Shown one piece after another: positions 53,245-62,659 of a DNA stretch of 64,000 bases; positions within the stretch are counted from its first letter, which is position 1, and each line of letters begins with the position of its first letter. The stretch is from assembly GCA_016293615.1 (NCBI GenBank), contig JAEDDX010000005.1, forward strand, positions 8,732-72,731. The letters are read 5' to 3'. Source of the stretch: Acetatifactor sp. (GTDB lineage: Bacteria > Bacillota > Clostridia > Lachnospirales > Lachnospiraceae). The notes beneath the pieces are model-generated. The model saw only the letters and a list, made by a program, of their open reading frames with translations, was not told the origin of the DNA and ran no database searches. Position numbers and translations under genes: made by a program.

Positions 53245-56067
53245 ATGGCAGGTTCTACCGGCAAAAAAACATCAAAATCAACTAACCATAAAAAGAATAG
53301 TACTGCTTCCAGGCAGCCTTCGAAAACAAACACGAAAGGAAGCAGCAGACCCGGCGCAGAGGATAGCGCCCTGTTTCATGAAATCGGTCTGATCGTGATT
53401 TTTGTTGTCATGATTGCTTTGTTTTGCTGCAATTTCGGCATCATCGGACCGGTCGGCAATACCATCAGCGGATGGATGTTCGGCCTTTTCGGTACCGCGG
53501 CTTATGCGGCGCCGATTCTGTTCTTCTTGGCAATCGCCTTTTGGTTTGCGAACGAGGGCAATCCGTGCGCTGTCCGAAAACTGATCTCGGGCATCGTACT
53601 GTTTTTGATGTTTGGAATCGTATGTGACCTGATTACCAAGAATACGGCGGCGATTCCTACTTACAGCGCTAAGGCGATCTACGAGAGCAGCCGCGACGGA
53701 CATAACGGCGGAGGTGTGCTTGCCGGAAGCATCAGCTATATGCTGCAGCACTATCTTGAAACCATCGGAACCGTGTTGGTGGTGGTTCTGTGTTCGCTGA
53801 TCAGTCTGATCCTTTTGACGGAACGCTCGCTTCTGGACGCCGTGAAAAACAGCGGCAGCCGTATGCGCGAAATGTCCAGAGAGGATGCCATGAGACGCCG
53901 GGAGGCCAATCAGGCCAGACGCCGGGAGCAGGAAGAACAGCGTGCACGCCGGGATGAGGACAGAAGACAGCGCGAGGAAGAGCGCAGACTGCGGGAAGAG
54001 GAGAAGGAGAACGAGAGAATCCTGCGCATGCAGAAGAAGGTCTCCGGCGTGATGCAGAATCCTACCGTGACGAAGCCGGACGATTTGCCCAAGCGCAAAA
54101 ATGATATGCATGAGATCACATATACTGAGGATTCCGAACAATCACCGGAGAGTGTTGTGCAAGAGCCGTCCGCGACTCCCATCGACTTTGAAAAGGTCAG
54201 AATCAGAAGCGTTCATCAGATGACCATGCGCGAAGTGACCGCTGAGGAGCTTCCGGAGCCGCCCCTGCAGCAGGAACCGGAGAGAGAGATTCCCGCTTAT
54301 GCGCCGGTCTCCGGGAGAACCGCTGCTAAGCCGGTGCAGGCAAATGCTGAGAATGAATTGTTCGGCGTGCCGGCAGAACAGCAGATCCCGCTTGAGGAGC
54401 CTGTCAGAAGGGCGCCGGTCCGCCATGAACTGTCCGGTCAGAATATTCGGATACATAACGAGCAGACCAGGGAAGGTCACACCGACGGTGCACCGATTCC
54501 TTCTCCGAGCAGAGAAGCGATGGAGAGACCGAAAGTGGAAGCTCCTAAATCCGATATGCAGAAAGAGATGGCCCGCGCAGAGAAGAAGATTCCCAAGAAA
54601 TATATGTTCCCGCCGCTTTCCAGATTGCAGAAGGGCGTGACTTCGACAAATGATTGCACCGCAGAACTGAAGGAAACCGCAATGCGCTTACAGCAGACGC
54701 TCAATACCTTCGGCGTGCGGGTTACCATTACTGATATCAGTCAGGGCCCCAGCGTGACCAGGTATGAGCTTCAGCCCGAGCAGGGAGTCAAGGTTTCCAA
54801 AATCGTCGGTCTTGCCGATGATATCAAGCTGAATCTTGCGGCTACCGACATCCGTATCGAAGCCCCCATCCCCGGCAAGGCAGCCATCGGCATCGAGGTG
54901 CCGAATAAGGAGAATATGGCGGTTGCCCTGCGGGATCTGCTGGAAACGAAGGAATTCAGAGAGTTTCAGTCTAACCTTGCCTTTGCTGTCGGCAAGGACA
55001 TTGCGGGTCAGGTCGTGGTAACCGATATTGCAAAGATGCCCCATATGCTGATTGCCGGTGCGACCGGTTCCGGTAAGTCCGTATGTATCAATACCCTGAT
55101 TATGAGTATTCTCTATAAGGCGCATCCGGATGATGTAAAACTGATCATGATCGACCCCAAGGTGGTTGAATTGAGTGTCTACAACGGCATTCCCCATCTG
55201 TTGATCCCTGTTGTGACCGATCCCAAGAAGGCTTCCGCAGCGCTTCACTGGGGTGTGTCGGAGATGGAGGACCGATACCGCAAATTTGCAGATTTCAATG
55301 TGCGTGACCTGAAGGGCTACAATAAGAAAGTGGAGTCCATGCAGGAGCGCGGGGATGAGGAAGCACCGAAGAAGATGCCGCAGATCGTCATCATCGTGGA
55401 CGAGCTTGCCGATCTGATGATGGTTTCTCCCGGAGAAGTGGAAGAATCCATCTGCCGTCTGGCACAGCTTGCCCGTGCCGCAGGCATTCATCTGATCATT
55501 GCCACGCAAAGACCCAGTGTGGATGTCATCACCGGACTGATCAAGGCGAACATGCCCAGCCGTGTCGCATTCTCCGTTTCCAGCGGCGTTGACTCCAGAA
55601 CCATTCTGGATATGAACGGTGCCGAAAAACTGCTGGGAAAGGGTGACATGCTCTTTTATCCGCAGGGATATACGAAGCCTGCGAGAATCCAGGGCGCGTT
55701 TGTCTCTGATAAGGAAGTTTCGGATGTCGTTGATTTCCTGAAGAATCAGACACTCGGAAATGTGTATGATGAAGAAGTCCTTGAAAAAGTCAGCAAGGGC
55801 GTAAGCGGTGCATCAGGCTCATCCGAAGGGGATTCCGGCTCAGAGCTGGATGAACTGTTTGAAAAGGCCGGCCGTTTTATCATCGAGAAAGACAAGGCTT
55901 CCATCGGTATGCTGCAGAGAGTGCTGAAGGTCGGCTTCAACCGTGCGGCAAGAATCATGGATCAGTTATGCGAGTACGGTGTCGTCGGAGAAGAGGAGGG
56001 AACCAAGCCCCGAAAGATTCTGATGAGTCCGGAACAGTTTGAACAGCTGATAGAAGAATTTTTATAA
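53245..56067 (+). CDS. DNA translocase FtsK/SpoIIIE
   Basis: 940 residues. Lys/Ser-rich N-terminus, four to five membrane helices (about 45-195), a long charged coiled-coil and Pro/Glu linker (about 205-440), then the motor: FtsK alpha/beta domains ([24 protein letters not shown], Walker A in [13 protein letters not shown], Walker B region [13 protein letters not shown]) and the C-terminal gamma winged helix ([24 protein letters not shown]) that reads oriented DNA motifs. Pumps chromosomal DNA through the septum at division or sporulation. Follows the TepA-like gene as usual in Firmicutes; an extended -10-like TATACT lies near 53190. Confidence 0.93.
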   Translation: MAGSTGKKTSKSTNHKKNSTASRQPSKTNTKGSSRPGAEDSALFHEIGLIVIFVVMIALFCCNFGIIGPVGNTISGWMFGLFGTAAYAAPILFFLAIAFWFANEGNPCAVRKLISGIVLFLMFGIVCDLITKNTAAIPTYSAKAIYESSRDGHNGGGVLAGSISYMLQHYLETIGTVLVVVLCSLISLILLTERSLLDAVKNSGSRMREMSREDAMRRREANQARRREQEEQRARRDEDRRQREEERRLREEEKENERILRMQKKVSGVMQNPTVTKPDDLPKRKNDMHEITYTEDSEQSPESVVQEPSATPIDFEKVRIRSVHQMTMREVTAEELPEPPLQQEPEREIPAYAPVSGRTAAKPVQANAENELFGVPAEQQIPLEEPVRRAPVRHELSGQNIRIHNEQTREGHTDGAPIPSPSREAMERPKVEAPKSDMQKEMARAEKKIPKKYMFPPLSRLQKGVTSTNDCTAELKETAMRLQQTLNTFGVRVTITDISQGPSVTRYELQPEQGVKVSKIVGLADDIKLNLAATDIRIEAPIPGKAAIGIEVPNKENMAVALRDLLETKEFREFQSNLAFAVGKDIAGQVVVTDIAKMPHMLIAGATGSGKSVCINTLIMSILYKAHPDDVKLIMIDPKVVELSVYNGIPHLLIPVVTDPKKASAALHWGVSEMEDRYRKFADFNVRDLKGYNKKVESMQERGDEEAPKKMPQIVIIVDELADLMMVSPGEVEESICRLAQLARAAGIHLIIATQRPSVDVITGLIKANMPSRVAFSVSSGVDSRTILDMNGAEKLLGKGDMLFYPQGYTKPARIQGAFVSDKEVSDVVDFLKNQTLGNVYDEEVLEKVSKGVSGASGSSEGDSGSELDELFEKAGRFIIEKDKASIGMLQRVLKVGFNRAARIMDQLCEYGVVGEEEGTKPRKILMSPEQFEQLIEEFL

Positions 56068-56082
56068 AGAGAGGTACTGATT

Positions 56083-57753
56083 GTGAAAACAGATATTGAA
56101 ATTGCCCAGGAAGCGGTCATGGAACCGATTGTCAAGGTCGCGGAACGAATCGGTGTGTCCGAGGACGATCTTGAACTGTACGGAAAGTATAAGGCTAAGA
56201 TTTCCGACGAATTCATTGACAGTGTGAAGGACCGGCCGAATGGTAAGCTGATTCTGGTTACTGCAATCAACCCGACCCCTGCGGGAGAGGGCAAGACGAC
56301 CACGAGTGTCGGTCTCGGACAGGCATTCGGCAAACTCGGCAAGAAGGCAGTCATTGCCCTGCGAGAGCCTTCTCTCGGTCCCTGCTTTGGCGTAAAGGGA
56401 GGAGCTGCGGGCGGCGGTATGGCCCAGGTCGTTCCCATGGAGGATTTGAACCTTCACTTTACCGGTGACTTCCATGCGATCACTTCCGCAAACAATCTGC
56501 TTGCTGCACTGCTGGACAATCATATTCAGCAGGGAAACGCCCTCCGTATTGATACCAGACAGATTGTCTGGAAGCGTTGCCTGGATATGAACGACAGAGT
56601 GCTTCGAAATGTCGTAGTCGGTCTGGGAAGCAAGATGGACGGGTTTGTAAGAGAAGACCATTTTGTCATCACTGTGGCAAGTGAGATCATGGCCATTCTG
56701 TGTCTGGCTCAAAATATGAAGGATCTGAAAGAGCGTCTTGCGAAGATCATCGTAGCATATGATCTGGACGGAGCTCCCGTGACCGCAGGCGACCTGAATG
56801 CGGTGGGTGCGATGGCAGCGCTTTTGAAGGATGCACTAAAACCCAATATGATCCAGACGCTCGAACACACTCCCGCTCTGGTCCACGGCGGACCCTTCGC
56901 GAACATTGCCCATGGCTGCAACTCTGTCAGAGCGACACAGACAGCTCTGAAGATGGCGGATTATTGTATTACGGAGGCAGGCTTCGGTGCTGACCTCGGT
57001 GCAGAAAAATTCTTTGACATCAAGTGCCGTATGACAGGCTTGAAGCCGGATGCGGTCGTTCTGGTGGCTACTGTGAGAGCGCTCAAATACAACGGCGGCG
57101 TTGCGAAGGAAGACCTTGGCACAGAGAATCTGGACGCTTTGAAAAAGGGTATCGTTAACCTTGAAAAGCACATTGAAAATGTGCAGAAGTTCGGCGTACC
57201 TGTCGTTGTTACGCTGAATGCTTTTGTCAGCGATACACAGGCAGAGCTTGATTACATCCGCGCCTTCTGCGAGGAGAGAGACTGCGAGTTTGCGCTCTCC
57301 GAGGTTTGGGCAAAGGGTGGCGAGGGCGGTATCGCCCTGGCTCAGAAGGTACTTGATACCCTTGAACACAAGAAGAGCAACTTCCATGTCCTGTACGAAG
57401 ACGAGCTTCCTCTGAAGGACAAGATTAAAAGAATTGCAACGGAGATCTACGGCGCCGGTTCCGTTTCCTTCTCTGCGACCGCGACCAAACAGCTGCAGAA
57501 ACTGACAGAGCTTGGTTTTGGTAATCTTCCCGTCTGCATGGCGAAGAACCAGTATTCCCTTTCCGATAATCCGAAGCTTCTTGGAAGACCGGAGGGCTTT
57601 GACATTACCATCCGGGAGGCATATGTTTCCGCAGGCGCAGGTTTTGTCGTTGTTCTGACAGGGGATGTGATGACCATGCCGGGACTTCCCAAGAAACCCG
57701 CCGCCTACAGCATCGATGTCAATGAAGACGGAGTTATCACCGGATTGTTCTAA
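56083..57753 (+). CDS. fhs: Formate-tetrahydrofolate ligase
   Basis: 556 residues, full length. ATP-dependent formation of 10-formyl-THF from formate; part of one-carbon metabolism and the methyl branch of the Wood-Ljungdahl pathway. P-loop [37 protein letters not shown]; and [10 protein letters not shown] are conserved. GTG start at 56083, eight bases after AGAGAGG; it lies 16 bases after ftsK. No other acetogenesis gene is in the window, so folate interconversion is the safe reading. Confidence 0.96.
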   Translation: MKTDIEIAQEAVMEPIVKVAERIGVSEDDLELYGKYKAKISDEFIDSVKDRPNGKLILVTAINPTPAGEGKTTTSVGLGQAFGKLGKKAVIALREPSLGPCFGVKGGAAGGGMAQVVPMEDLNLHFTGDFHAITSANNLLAALLDNHIQQGNALRIDTRQIVWKRCLDMNDRVLRNVVVGLGSKMDGFVREDHFVITVASEIMAILCLAQNMKDLKERLAKIIVAYDLDGAPVTAGDLNAVGAMAALLKDALKPNMIQTLEHTPALVHGGPFANIAHGCNSVRATQTALKMADYCITEAGFGADLGAEKFFDIKCRMTGLKPDAVVLVATVRALKYNGGVAKEDLGTENLDALKKGIVNLEKHIENVQKFGVPVVVTLNAFVSDTQAELDYIRAFCEERDCEFALSEVWAKGGEGGIALAQKVLDTLEHKKSNFHVLYEDELPLKDKIKRIATEIYGAGSVSFSATATKQLQKLTELGFGNLPVCMAKNQYSLSDNPKLLGRPEGFDITIREAYVSAGAGFVVVLTGDVMTMPGLPKKPAAYSIDVNEDGVITGLF

Positions 57754-57806
57754 GTTACTTTTGAAAGCCCTATTACAAATTTACAATAAATCTAGAGAGG
57801 TGGATT

Positions 57807-58685
57807 ATGTACAAGATCGTAAAGAAACAAGAGTTGACCACAAACATTTATCTGATGGATGTGGAAGCAAAGCGTGTGGCAAAGTCCTGTATGCCCGGGC
57901 AGTTTGTCATCGTCAGAATGGGGGAAGACGGAGAACGTATTCCTCTTACCATCTGTGATTATGACCGCGAGGCAGGAACCGTTACCATCGTTTTCCAGTG
58001 TGTCGGCGCTGCAACAAGGATGATGGCTGATTTGAAGGAAGGGGATGCGTTCCATGACTTCGTAGGCCCTCTCGGATGTCCTTCCGAACTCGTAAATGAG
58101 GATGTGGAAGCACTGAAGAATAAGAAGATTCTCTTTGTTGCCGGCGGTGTGGGCGCAGCTCCTGTTTATCCCCAGGTGAAATGGCTTCATGAGCAGGGCG
58201 TGGCAGCCGATGTGATCATGGGCAGCAAGACCAAGGATCTGTTGATCCTGGAGAAGGAGATGGAGGCAGTTGCCGGTCATCTCTATGTCACCACGGATGA
58301 CGGCTCTTACGGCAGAAGCGGTATGGTTACCCAGACCATCAAGGATCTGGTTGCCGAGGGAAAGCAGTACGATGTCTGTATCGCAATCGGACCTATGATC
58401 ATGATGAAGTTCGTCTGCCTGTTAACCAAAGAATTGAACATTCCTACCATTGTCAGCCTGAATCCTATCATGGTTGACGGAACCGGAATGTGCGGTGCCT
58501 GTCGTGTTACCGTTGGCGGCAAGGTAAAGTTTGCCTGTGTTGACGGTCCCGAGTTTGACGGACATCAGGTGAACTTTGATGAAGCAATGAGACGTCAGCT
58601 GATCTATAAGACTGCTGAGGGCAGAGCAATGCTGAAACTCGAAGAGGGCGATACTCACCACGGCGGATGCGGCAACTGTAATTAA
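57807..58685 (+). CDS. nfnA: NfnA-like FAD/NAD-binding subunit (sulfide dehydrogenase/transhydrogenase)
   Basis: 292 residues of the ferredoxin-reductase-like FNR family: MPGQFVIVRMGEDGERIPLTICDYD (FAD), FVAGGVGAAPVYPQVKWLHE (nucleotide), and a C-terminal cysteine cluster GTGMCGACRVTVGGKVKFACVDGPEF that binds [2Fe-2S], ending in HHGGCGNCN. Together with the next gene it matches NfnAB, which couples NADH and reduced ferredoxin oxidation to NADP+ reduction by electron bifurcation; sulfide dehydrogenase SudBA is the same family, so that label is also possible. Confidence 0.88.
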   Translation: MYKIVKKQELTTNIYLMDVEAKRVAKSCMPGQFVIVRMGEDGERIPLTICDYDREAGTVTIVFQCVGAATRMMADLKEGDAFHDFVGPLGCPSELVNEDVEALKNKKILFVAGGVGAAPVYPQVKWLHEQGVAADVIMGSKTKDLLILEKEMEAVAGHLYVTTDDGSYGRSGMVTQTIKDLVAEGKQYDVCIAIGPMIMMKFVCLLTKELNIPTIVSLNPIMVDGTGMCGACRVTVGGKVKFACVDGPEFDGHQVNFDEAMRRQLIYKTAEGRAMLKLEEGDTHHGGCGNCN

Positions 58686-58705
58686 TTACTTTTTGGAGGA
58701 TAACA

Positions 58706-60091
58706 ATGGACGTTTTAAAGAGAGTTCCTGTCAGAGAACAGGATGCAAAAGAGCGCGCAACAAATTTTGACGAAGTATGTCTTGGATATAACATGGAAGA
58801 GGCTATGTGCGAGGCTTCCAGATGTATCAACTGTAAGAATGCACAGTGTGTAAAGGGTTGTCCCGTGGCAATCGATATTCCCGCATTTATCGAGCAGGTC
58901 AAGCTTGGCAATATTGCGGAAGCATATCAGATCATCAGCAAGTCCAGTGCACTTCCCGCTGTCTGCGGACGCGTATGTCCTCAGGAGACCCAGTGTGAAG
59001 GAAAGTGTATCCGCGGATTCAAGGGCGACCCGATCTCCATCGGTAAGCTTGAGAGATTTGTGGCTGACTGGGCAAGAGAGAACGGTATCAAGCCCGAAGG
59101 CGCTGTGGAGAAGAAGAATAAGAAGGTTGCCGTCATCGGTTCCGGCCCTGCCGGCCTGACCTGCGCGGGCGACCTTGCTAAGATGGGCTATGATGTAACC
59201 ATTTTTGAGGCGCTTCATGAAGCGGGCGGCGTGCTTGTCTATGGTATTCCCGAGTTCCGTCTTCCCAAGCAGGCAGTTGTTGCTAAGGAGATCGAGAATG
59301 TTAAGGCTCTCGGCGTGAAGATCGAGACCAATGTAGTCATCGGTAAATCCATAACCATCGACGAACTCATCGAGGAGGAAGGCTTCGAGGCTGTATTTAT
59401 CGGCTCCGGCGCAGGACTTCCCAAGTTCATGGGAATTCCCGGCGAAAATGCAAACGGTGTATTCTCTGCCAACGAGTACCTGACCAGAAGCAATCTGATG
59501 AAGGCATTTGATAAGAATTCCAACACACCCATTATGGAGAGCAAAAAGGTTGCCGTCGTAGGCGGCGGAAATGTAGCCATGGATGCTGCAAGAACCGCTC
59601 TTCGTCTCGGTGCCGAGGTTCACATCGTATACAGACGAAGCGAAGAAGAGCTTCCCGCGAGAGTGGAAGAAGTACATCATGCAAAGGAAGAGGGTATCAT
59701 TTTCGACCTTCTGACCAATCCCACCGAGATCCTCTGCGATGAGAAGGGCTGGGTAACCGGTATGAAGTGTATCAGGATGGAGCTTGGTGAGCCTGACGCC
59801 TCCGGCAGACGCCGCCCTGTGGAAGTTCCTGACTCTGAGTTCATTATGGAACTTGATACCGTCATTATGTCCCTCGGTACTTCACCCAATCCTTTGATTT
59901 CTTCCACGACCGAAGGCCTTGAGACCAATAAGTGGAAATGTATCGTTGCTGAAGAGTCCGATGGACATACCAGCAAGGAAGGTGTATATGCGGGCGGTGA
60001 CGCTGTGACCGGCGCGGCTACCGTAATTCTTGCCATGGGCGCAGGTAAGGCCGCAGCAAAGGGAATTGACGAGTATCTTTCTAACAAATAG
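58706..60091 (+). CDS. nfnB: NfnB-like flavin/iron-sulfur subunit (GltD-like)
   Basis: 461 residues, resembling glutamate synthase small chain. N-terminal [4Fe-4S] cysteines in CINCKNAQCVKGCPVAIDIP and VCGRVCPQETQCEGKCIRG; FAD motif VAVIGSGPAGLTCAGDLAKMGYDVTIFEA; NADPH motif VAVVGGGNVAMDAARTALRLGAEV. No glutamate synthase large subunit is near; the partner is the NfnA-like gene 20 bases upstream, so the bifurcating NADP reductase is preferred over GltD. Confidence 0.88.
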   Translation: MDVLKRVPVREQDAKERATNFDEVCLGYNMEEAMCEASRCINCKNAQCVKGCPVAIDIPAFIEQVKLGNIAEAYQIISKSSALPAVCGRVCPQETQCEGKCIRGFKGDPISIGKLERFVADWARENGIKPEGAVEKKNKKVAVIGSGPAGLTCAGDLAKMGYDVTIFEALHEAGGVLVYGIPEFRLPKQAVVAKEIENVKALGVKIETNVVIGKSITIDELIEEEGFEAVFIGSGAGLPKFMGIPGENANGVFSANEYLTRSNLMKAFDKNSNTPIMESKKVAVVGGGNVAMDAARTALRLGAEVHIVYRRSEEELPARVEEVHHAKEEGIIFDLLTNPTEILCDEKGWVTGMKCIRMELGEPDASGRRRPVEVPDSEFIMELDTVIMSLGTSPNPLISSTTEGLETNKWKCIVAEESDGHTSKEGVYAGGDAVTGAATVILAMGAGKAAAKGIDEYLSNK

Positions 60092-60118
60092 TACGGTATG
60101 AGAAAGAAGGGAACAGAT

Positions 60119-60886
60119 ATGCCTTGGTGTCCAAAATGTAGAACTGAATACAGACCCGGATTTACGAAATGTGCCGATTGCGGCAGTGAACTGGTAGCCG
60201 AACAGCCGCCCGAGGAAGAAAAGATTCCCGCCTGGCTGGAGGGAATGCCTGAAGAGTATACGAGGGCTGCTATGGAACAGCAGAAGGCAACAGGCAGCCG
60301 GGAGGCAGCCTATGCGCAGATGGCTGCCATGGCAATGGCGGCAAAACAGATGGAAGAGCAGGCAGGTGCGCAGCGCGGTGAGGCTCCTGTCAGAAGACAG
60401 GCCGCACCGAGAACGGTATATCAGGATAATGCCTCCAAAGCGAATGACAACAGATCTTCCGCATGGACCCTTTTGCTGGTTGGTGTTCTGGGCCTTGTAT
60501 TTTTGGGATTATGCATTACAGGCGTATTGCCGGTTCACTTCGGCAACCAATACCTGTTCTATGGAGTGATGGGCGCCATGTTTGTCGTGTTTATCATCGG
60601 CGGTCTGGTTTCCATGAAGAACGCGAAGATATTCGGCAAGGCTGCAGAGTCTGAGAATTCCCTGCGTAACACGCTCAAGGAGTGGTGTCAGGAGAATCTC
60701 GATGCTGCAAAAATCGATAAGCTGATCGAAATCGACAAAGAGCCTGAAGAGCTTTGGTTCTTCAAACGCTATGCATATCTGAAGTATATTCTGAACAACC
60801 AGTTTGTAAATCTGGATCAGGACTTTCTGGATCATTTTATCGATGATTATGCCTACGACGCCGTATTCGGAGACGATAACGCATGA
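60119..60886 (+). CDS. Zinc-ribbon membrane protein of unknown function
   Basis: 255 residues. N-terminal zinc ribbon with two CxxC pairs (WCPKCRTEYRPGFTKCADCGSELV), a Pro/Ala/Gln-rich linker, two membrane helices (about 120-140 and 150-170), and a C-terminal charged helical part (WCQENLDAAKIDKLIEIDKEPEELWFFKRYAYLKYILNN) that closes the protein. Start at ATG 60119 after AGAAGGG. Overlaps rlmH by four bases. Role unknown. Confidence 0.7.
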   Translation: MPWCPKCRTEYRPGFTKCADCGSELVAEQPPEEEKIPAWLEGMPEEYTRAAMEQQKATGSREAAYAQMAAMAMAAKQMEEQAGAQRGEAPVRRQAAPRTVYQDNASKANDNRSSAWTLLLVGVLGLVFLGLCITGVLPVHFGNQYLFYGVMGAMFVVFIIGGLVSMKNAKIFGKAAESENSLRNTLKEWCQENLDAAKIDKLIEIDKEPEELWFFKRYAYLKYILNNQFVNLDQDFLDHFIDDYAYDAVFGDDNA

Positions 60887-61362
60887 AGATAACTGTCGTC
60901 TGCGTGGGTAAAGTCAAAGAAAAATTCTATCGTGATGCAATCGCTGAGTACGAAAAGAGATTGTCAAAATACTGCCGCCTCGAGATCATCGAGGTGGCAG
61001 ATGAAAAGACTCCCGATGGTGCGGGAGAAGCAGCGGAAGAACAGATCAAAGCCAGGGAAGGCGCCAGAATTCTGGAAAAGATAAAAGCCGATGCCTTTGT
61101 ATGTACGCTGGAGATCGGTGGAAAAAAGCTCTCCTCGGAAGGTCTGGCAGAATGGATGGAGAAGCTGACCGTGAGCGGAAACAGTCACATCGCTTTTGTG
61201 ATAGGAGGTTCCCTCGGACTGCATAAGACTGTCACTGCGCGCTCCGATATGGCGCTGAGCTTTTCTGATATGACCTTCCCACATCAGCTGATGCGGGTGA
61301 TCCTGCTGGAGCAGGTCTATCGCGGATTTCGCATTAGTAACGGCGAACCGTATCATAAATAA
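60883..61362 (+). CDS. rlmH: 23S rRNA (pseudouridine1915-N3)-methyltransferase RlmH
   Basis: 159 residues, full length SPOUT methyltransferase: MKITVVCVGKVKEKFYRDAIAEYEKRLSKYC start, FVIGGSLGLHKTV SAM-binding knot, and the invariant end LLEQVYRGFRISNGEPYHK. ATG overlaps the preceding stop. The 3' end of this gene is the known integration site of staphylococcal SCC elements; here the sequence becomes AT-rich after a terminator directly downstream. Confidence 0.97.
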   Translation: MKITVVCVGKVKEKFYRDAIAEYEKRLSKYCRLEIIEVADEKTPDGAGEAAEEQIKAREGARILEKIKADAFVCTLEIGGKKLSSEGLAEWMEKLTVSGNSHIAFVIGGSLGLHKTVTARSDMALSFSDMTFPHQLMRVILLEQVYRGFRISNGEPYHK

Positions 61363-61397
61363 TGGTTTGGAAAATTTCAAAGTGTTGAACTTAATGG

Positions 61398-61427
61398 AAA
61401 GGATGGTGAGTTTACCATCCTTTTAAT
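61398..61427 (+). terminator. Rho-independent terminator after rlmH
   Basis: Ten-base stem AAAGGATGGT with ACCATCCTTT around six bases, then T-rich sequence. Confidence 0.85.
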
Positions 61428-61567
61428 AATTGGAAAGAACATGGCAAGTCGATAGTCGCCAAGTGACCTGTGTGTATAACAATCATTGAAACTATTAAGG
61501 TGTGAATGAAGGCAATATTGGTTAGAAAATCTACAGTATATGATACGCCTTTTTCTACTAAGTTAAG
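61428..61567. other. AT-rich gap after rlmH without recognised gene
   Basis: About 140 bases with no open frame of note. A nine-base word CGTATCATA from the rlmH 3' end recurs inverted at 61539-61547, too short to be meaningful alone. Confidence 0.35.
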
Positions 61568-61620
61568 CTTCTGTAGACTAATGAAAAAAGCAGTATACAG
61601 AGTTTTTGACTCTGTATACT
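61568..61620. repeat. 53-bp direct repeat, left copy, with perfect hairpin
   Basis: Matches the copy at 62660-62712 with two differences. The right part is a perfect hairpin: AGTATACAGAGT (61592-61603) and ACTCTGTATACT (61609-61620) with a TTTTG loop. No T-run follows. Confidence 0.92.
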
Positions 61621-61652
61621 ACGATTTAGCAAGTAACGTTTTTTAATACAAA

Positions 61653-61681
61653 TTGACAAAACGTACGTTAAATATTAAAAT
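61653..61681 (+). promoter_or_regulatory. Promoter of the two-gene antitoxin-like operon
   Basis: TTGACA (61653-61658), 17-base spacer, TAAAAT (61676-61681). Confidence 0.82.
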
Positions 61682-61692
61682 AAACGTACGAT
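61660..61692. promoter_or_regulatory. Paired palindromic operator around the -10 box
   Basis: AACGTACGTT (61660-61669, perfect palindrome) and AACGTACGAT (61683-61692, one change), centres 23 bases apart, on either side of the -10. Such paired sites fit autoregulation by an antitoxin dimer pair. Confidence 0.65.
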
Positions 61693-61723
61693 TAGTAATG
61701 CGAATATGTACGGAGAATTCATT

Positions 61724-62251
61724 ATGATATATGCAAAAAGTATGGATGTAAGAGATAATTTTAAATCGTGGTGTGGACAAGCAGCTAGCGGTGAAATAAT
61801 ACAGATATCCAGACCGGGTAATAATTTTGTTTATTTGATTAATCAAGAAACGTACGAAAAAATGTCAATGGAAAAGCGGATTACTGCACATACCTCATAT
61901 CTCTACGGGAAGGATAATCTGGTTAATCTTAAAAGACTGTCAGAAATTGAAAAATTACCTGATAATTGGAACAATAACGGAGCAGAACATATTTCTCAAC
62001 AAGTTATTAAGAGGGTTAGAAAGCTGTTGATGAGTATTGCTTATCAGCCGGAAGTGTTTCCGACCACGTGCGACGCTATTCAGCTTGAGTGGGAAAATGA
62101 TAAAAAAGAATATCTTGAGATGGAAGTGCTTGATGGAACAATCAATATTTTTCAAATTGACGCGGAAGGTGGAGAAGAGCAATGTACTATCTCCTTTGAT
62201 GAAAACGTAGTTAATGCAATTGTGGAGGAATTCTATGACAGAACAGTTTGA
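61724..62251 (+). CDS. Antitoxin-like protein: Phd/YefM-type N-terminus fused to another domain
   Basis: 175 residues. Residues 1-47 (MDVRDNFKSWCGQAASGE, then IIQISRPGNNFVYLINQETYEKM) resemble a Phd/YefM DNA-binding antitoxin module. After a linker, residues 68-175 form a second domain beginning LPDNWNNNGAEHIS and containing CDAIQLEWENDKKEYLEMEVLDG; this pattern occurs in uncharacterised proteins and its function is unknown to me. The start is ATG 61724 nine bases after CGGAG; an ATG at 61706 is worse placed. It overlaps the next gene by 17 bases. AT-rich codon use sets it apart from rlmH and upstream genes. Antitoxin role is inferred. Confidence 0.6.
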   Translation: MIYAKSMDVRDNFKSWCGQAASGEIIQISRPGNNFVYLINQETYEKMSMEKRITAHTSYLYGKDNLVNLKRLSEIEKLPDNWNNNGAEHISQQVIKRVRKLLMSIAYQPEVFPTTCDAIQLEWENDKKEYLEMEVLDGTINIFQIDAEGGEEQCTISFDENVVNAIVEEFYDRTV

Positions 62252-62606
62252 TAAATTTGAAAGATTATATAGAGCTGTTTATCCCCCTAATATTATGCCT
62301 ATGTTTTGGGAAGAAAATGGTGAGTTATCCTCAGCAGTTTTTAAGGATAAGAATAGTTTATCAGTTGACCGAATTGGTGGATGTGATGAGAATGCAGTAG
62401 TTGACAATATGCGTTTGTATTTTTGGGGATATATAATTACTGTTTTTTTTAATGATTGTATTGCATGCAATGCTGTTGTTAAGTATTTACCGACACAAAG
62501 AAGTAATTATCATTCTGAAATTAACGGAAGCAATCGTGTCAAGCTACTATCACAGTCTCAATGCAAGCACCTTGCGAGAGTTGCTAATATTATTGGTCAA
62601 CACTAA
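62235..62606 (+). CDS. Unknown partner protein (possible toxin/effector)
   Basis: 123 residues. Features: FERLYRAVYPPNIMPMFWEENGELSSAVFKDKNSLSVDRIGG, whose SSAxFKDxxxLSVDR pattern I recall from uncharacterised bacterial proteins often encoded beside the preceding type of gene; then WGYIITVFFNDCIACNAVVKYLP and a C-terminal SNRVKLLSQSQCKHLARVANII. No nuclease, kinase or other catalytic motif is clear. ATG at 62235 behind GAGGAA, inside the end of the upstream gene. Its position as second gene of an autoregulated operon suggests the effector of a pair, unproven. Confidence 0.5.
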   Translation: MTEQFDKFERLYRAVYPPNIMPMFWEENGELSSAVFKDKNSLSVDRIGGCDENAVVDNMRLYFWGYIITVFFNDCIACNAVVKYLPTQRSNYHSEINGSNRVKLLSQSQCKHLARVANIIGQH

Positions 62607-62618
62607 AATATGTTTTTT

Positions 62619-62655
62619 AACTCCGTAGACAAAATCATTGGTAGTCTACAGAGTT
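62619..62655. repeat. Inverted repeat after the two-gene unit
   Basis: AACTCCGTAGAC (62619-62630) with GTCTACAGAGTT (62644-62655), one mismatch, 13-base loop. Its GTAGAC/CAGAGT words recur in the adjacent 53-bp repeat. Confidence 0.7.
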
Positions 62656-62659
62656 ATCA

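Noticed and set aside
58706..60091. Glutamate synthase small chain (GltD)
   Set aside because: No large subunit nearby and the gene directly follows an NfnA-type partner; NfnB-like is preferred.
61349..61547. Inverted nine-base word CGTATCATA between rlmH end and downstream gap
   Set aside because: Too short and in opposite orientation to be an att pair.
61592..61620. Repeat hairpins as terminators
   Set aside because: Perfect stems but no T-run after either copy.
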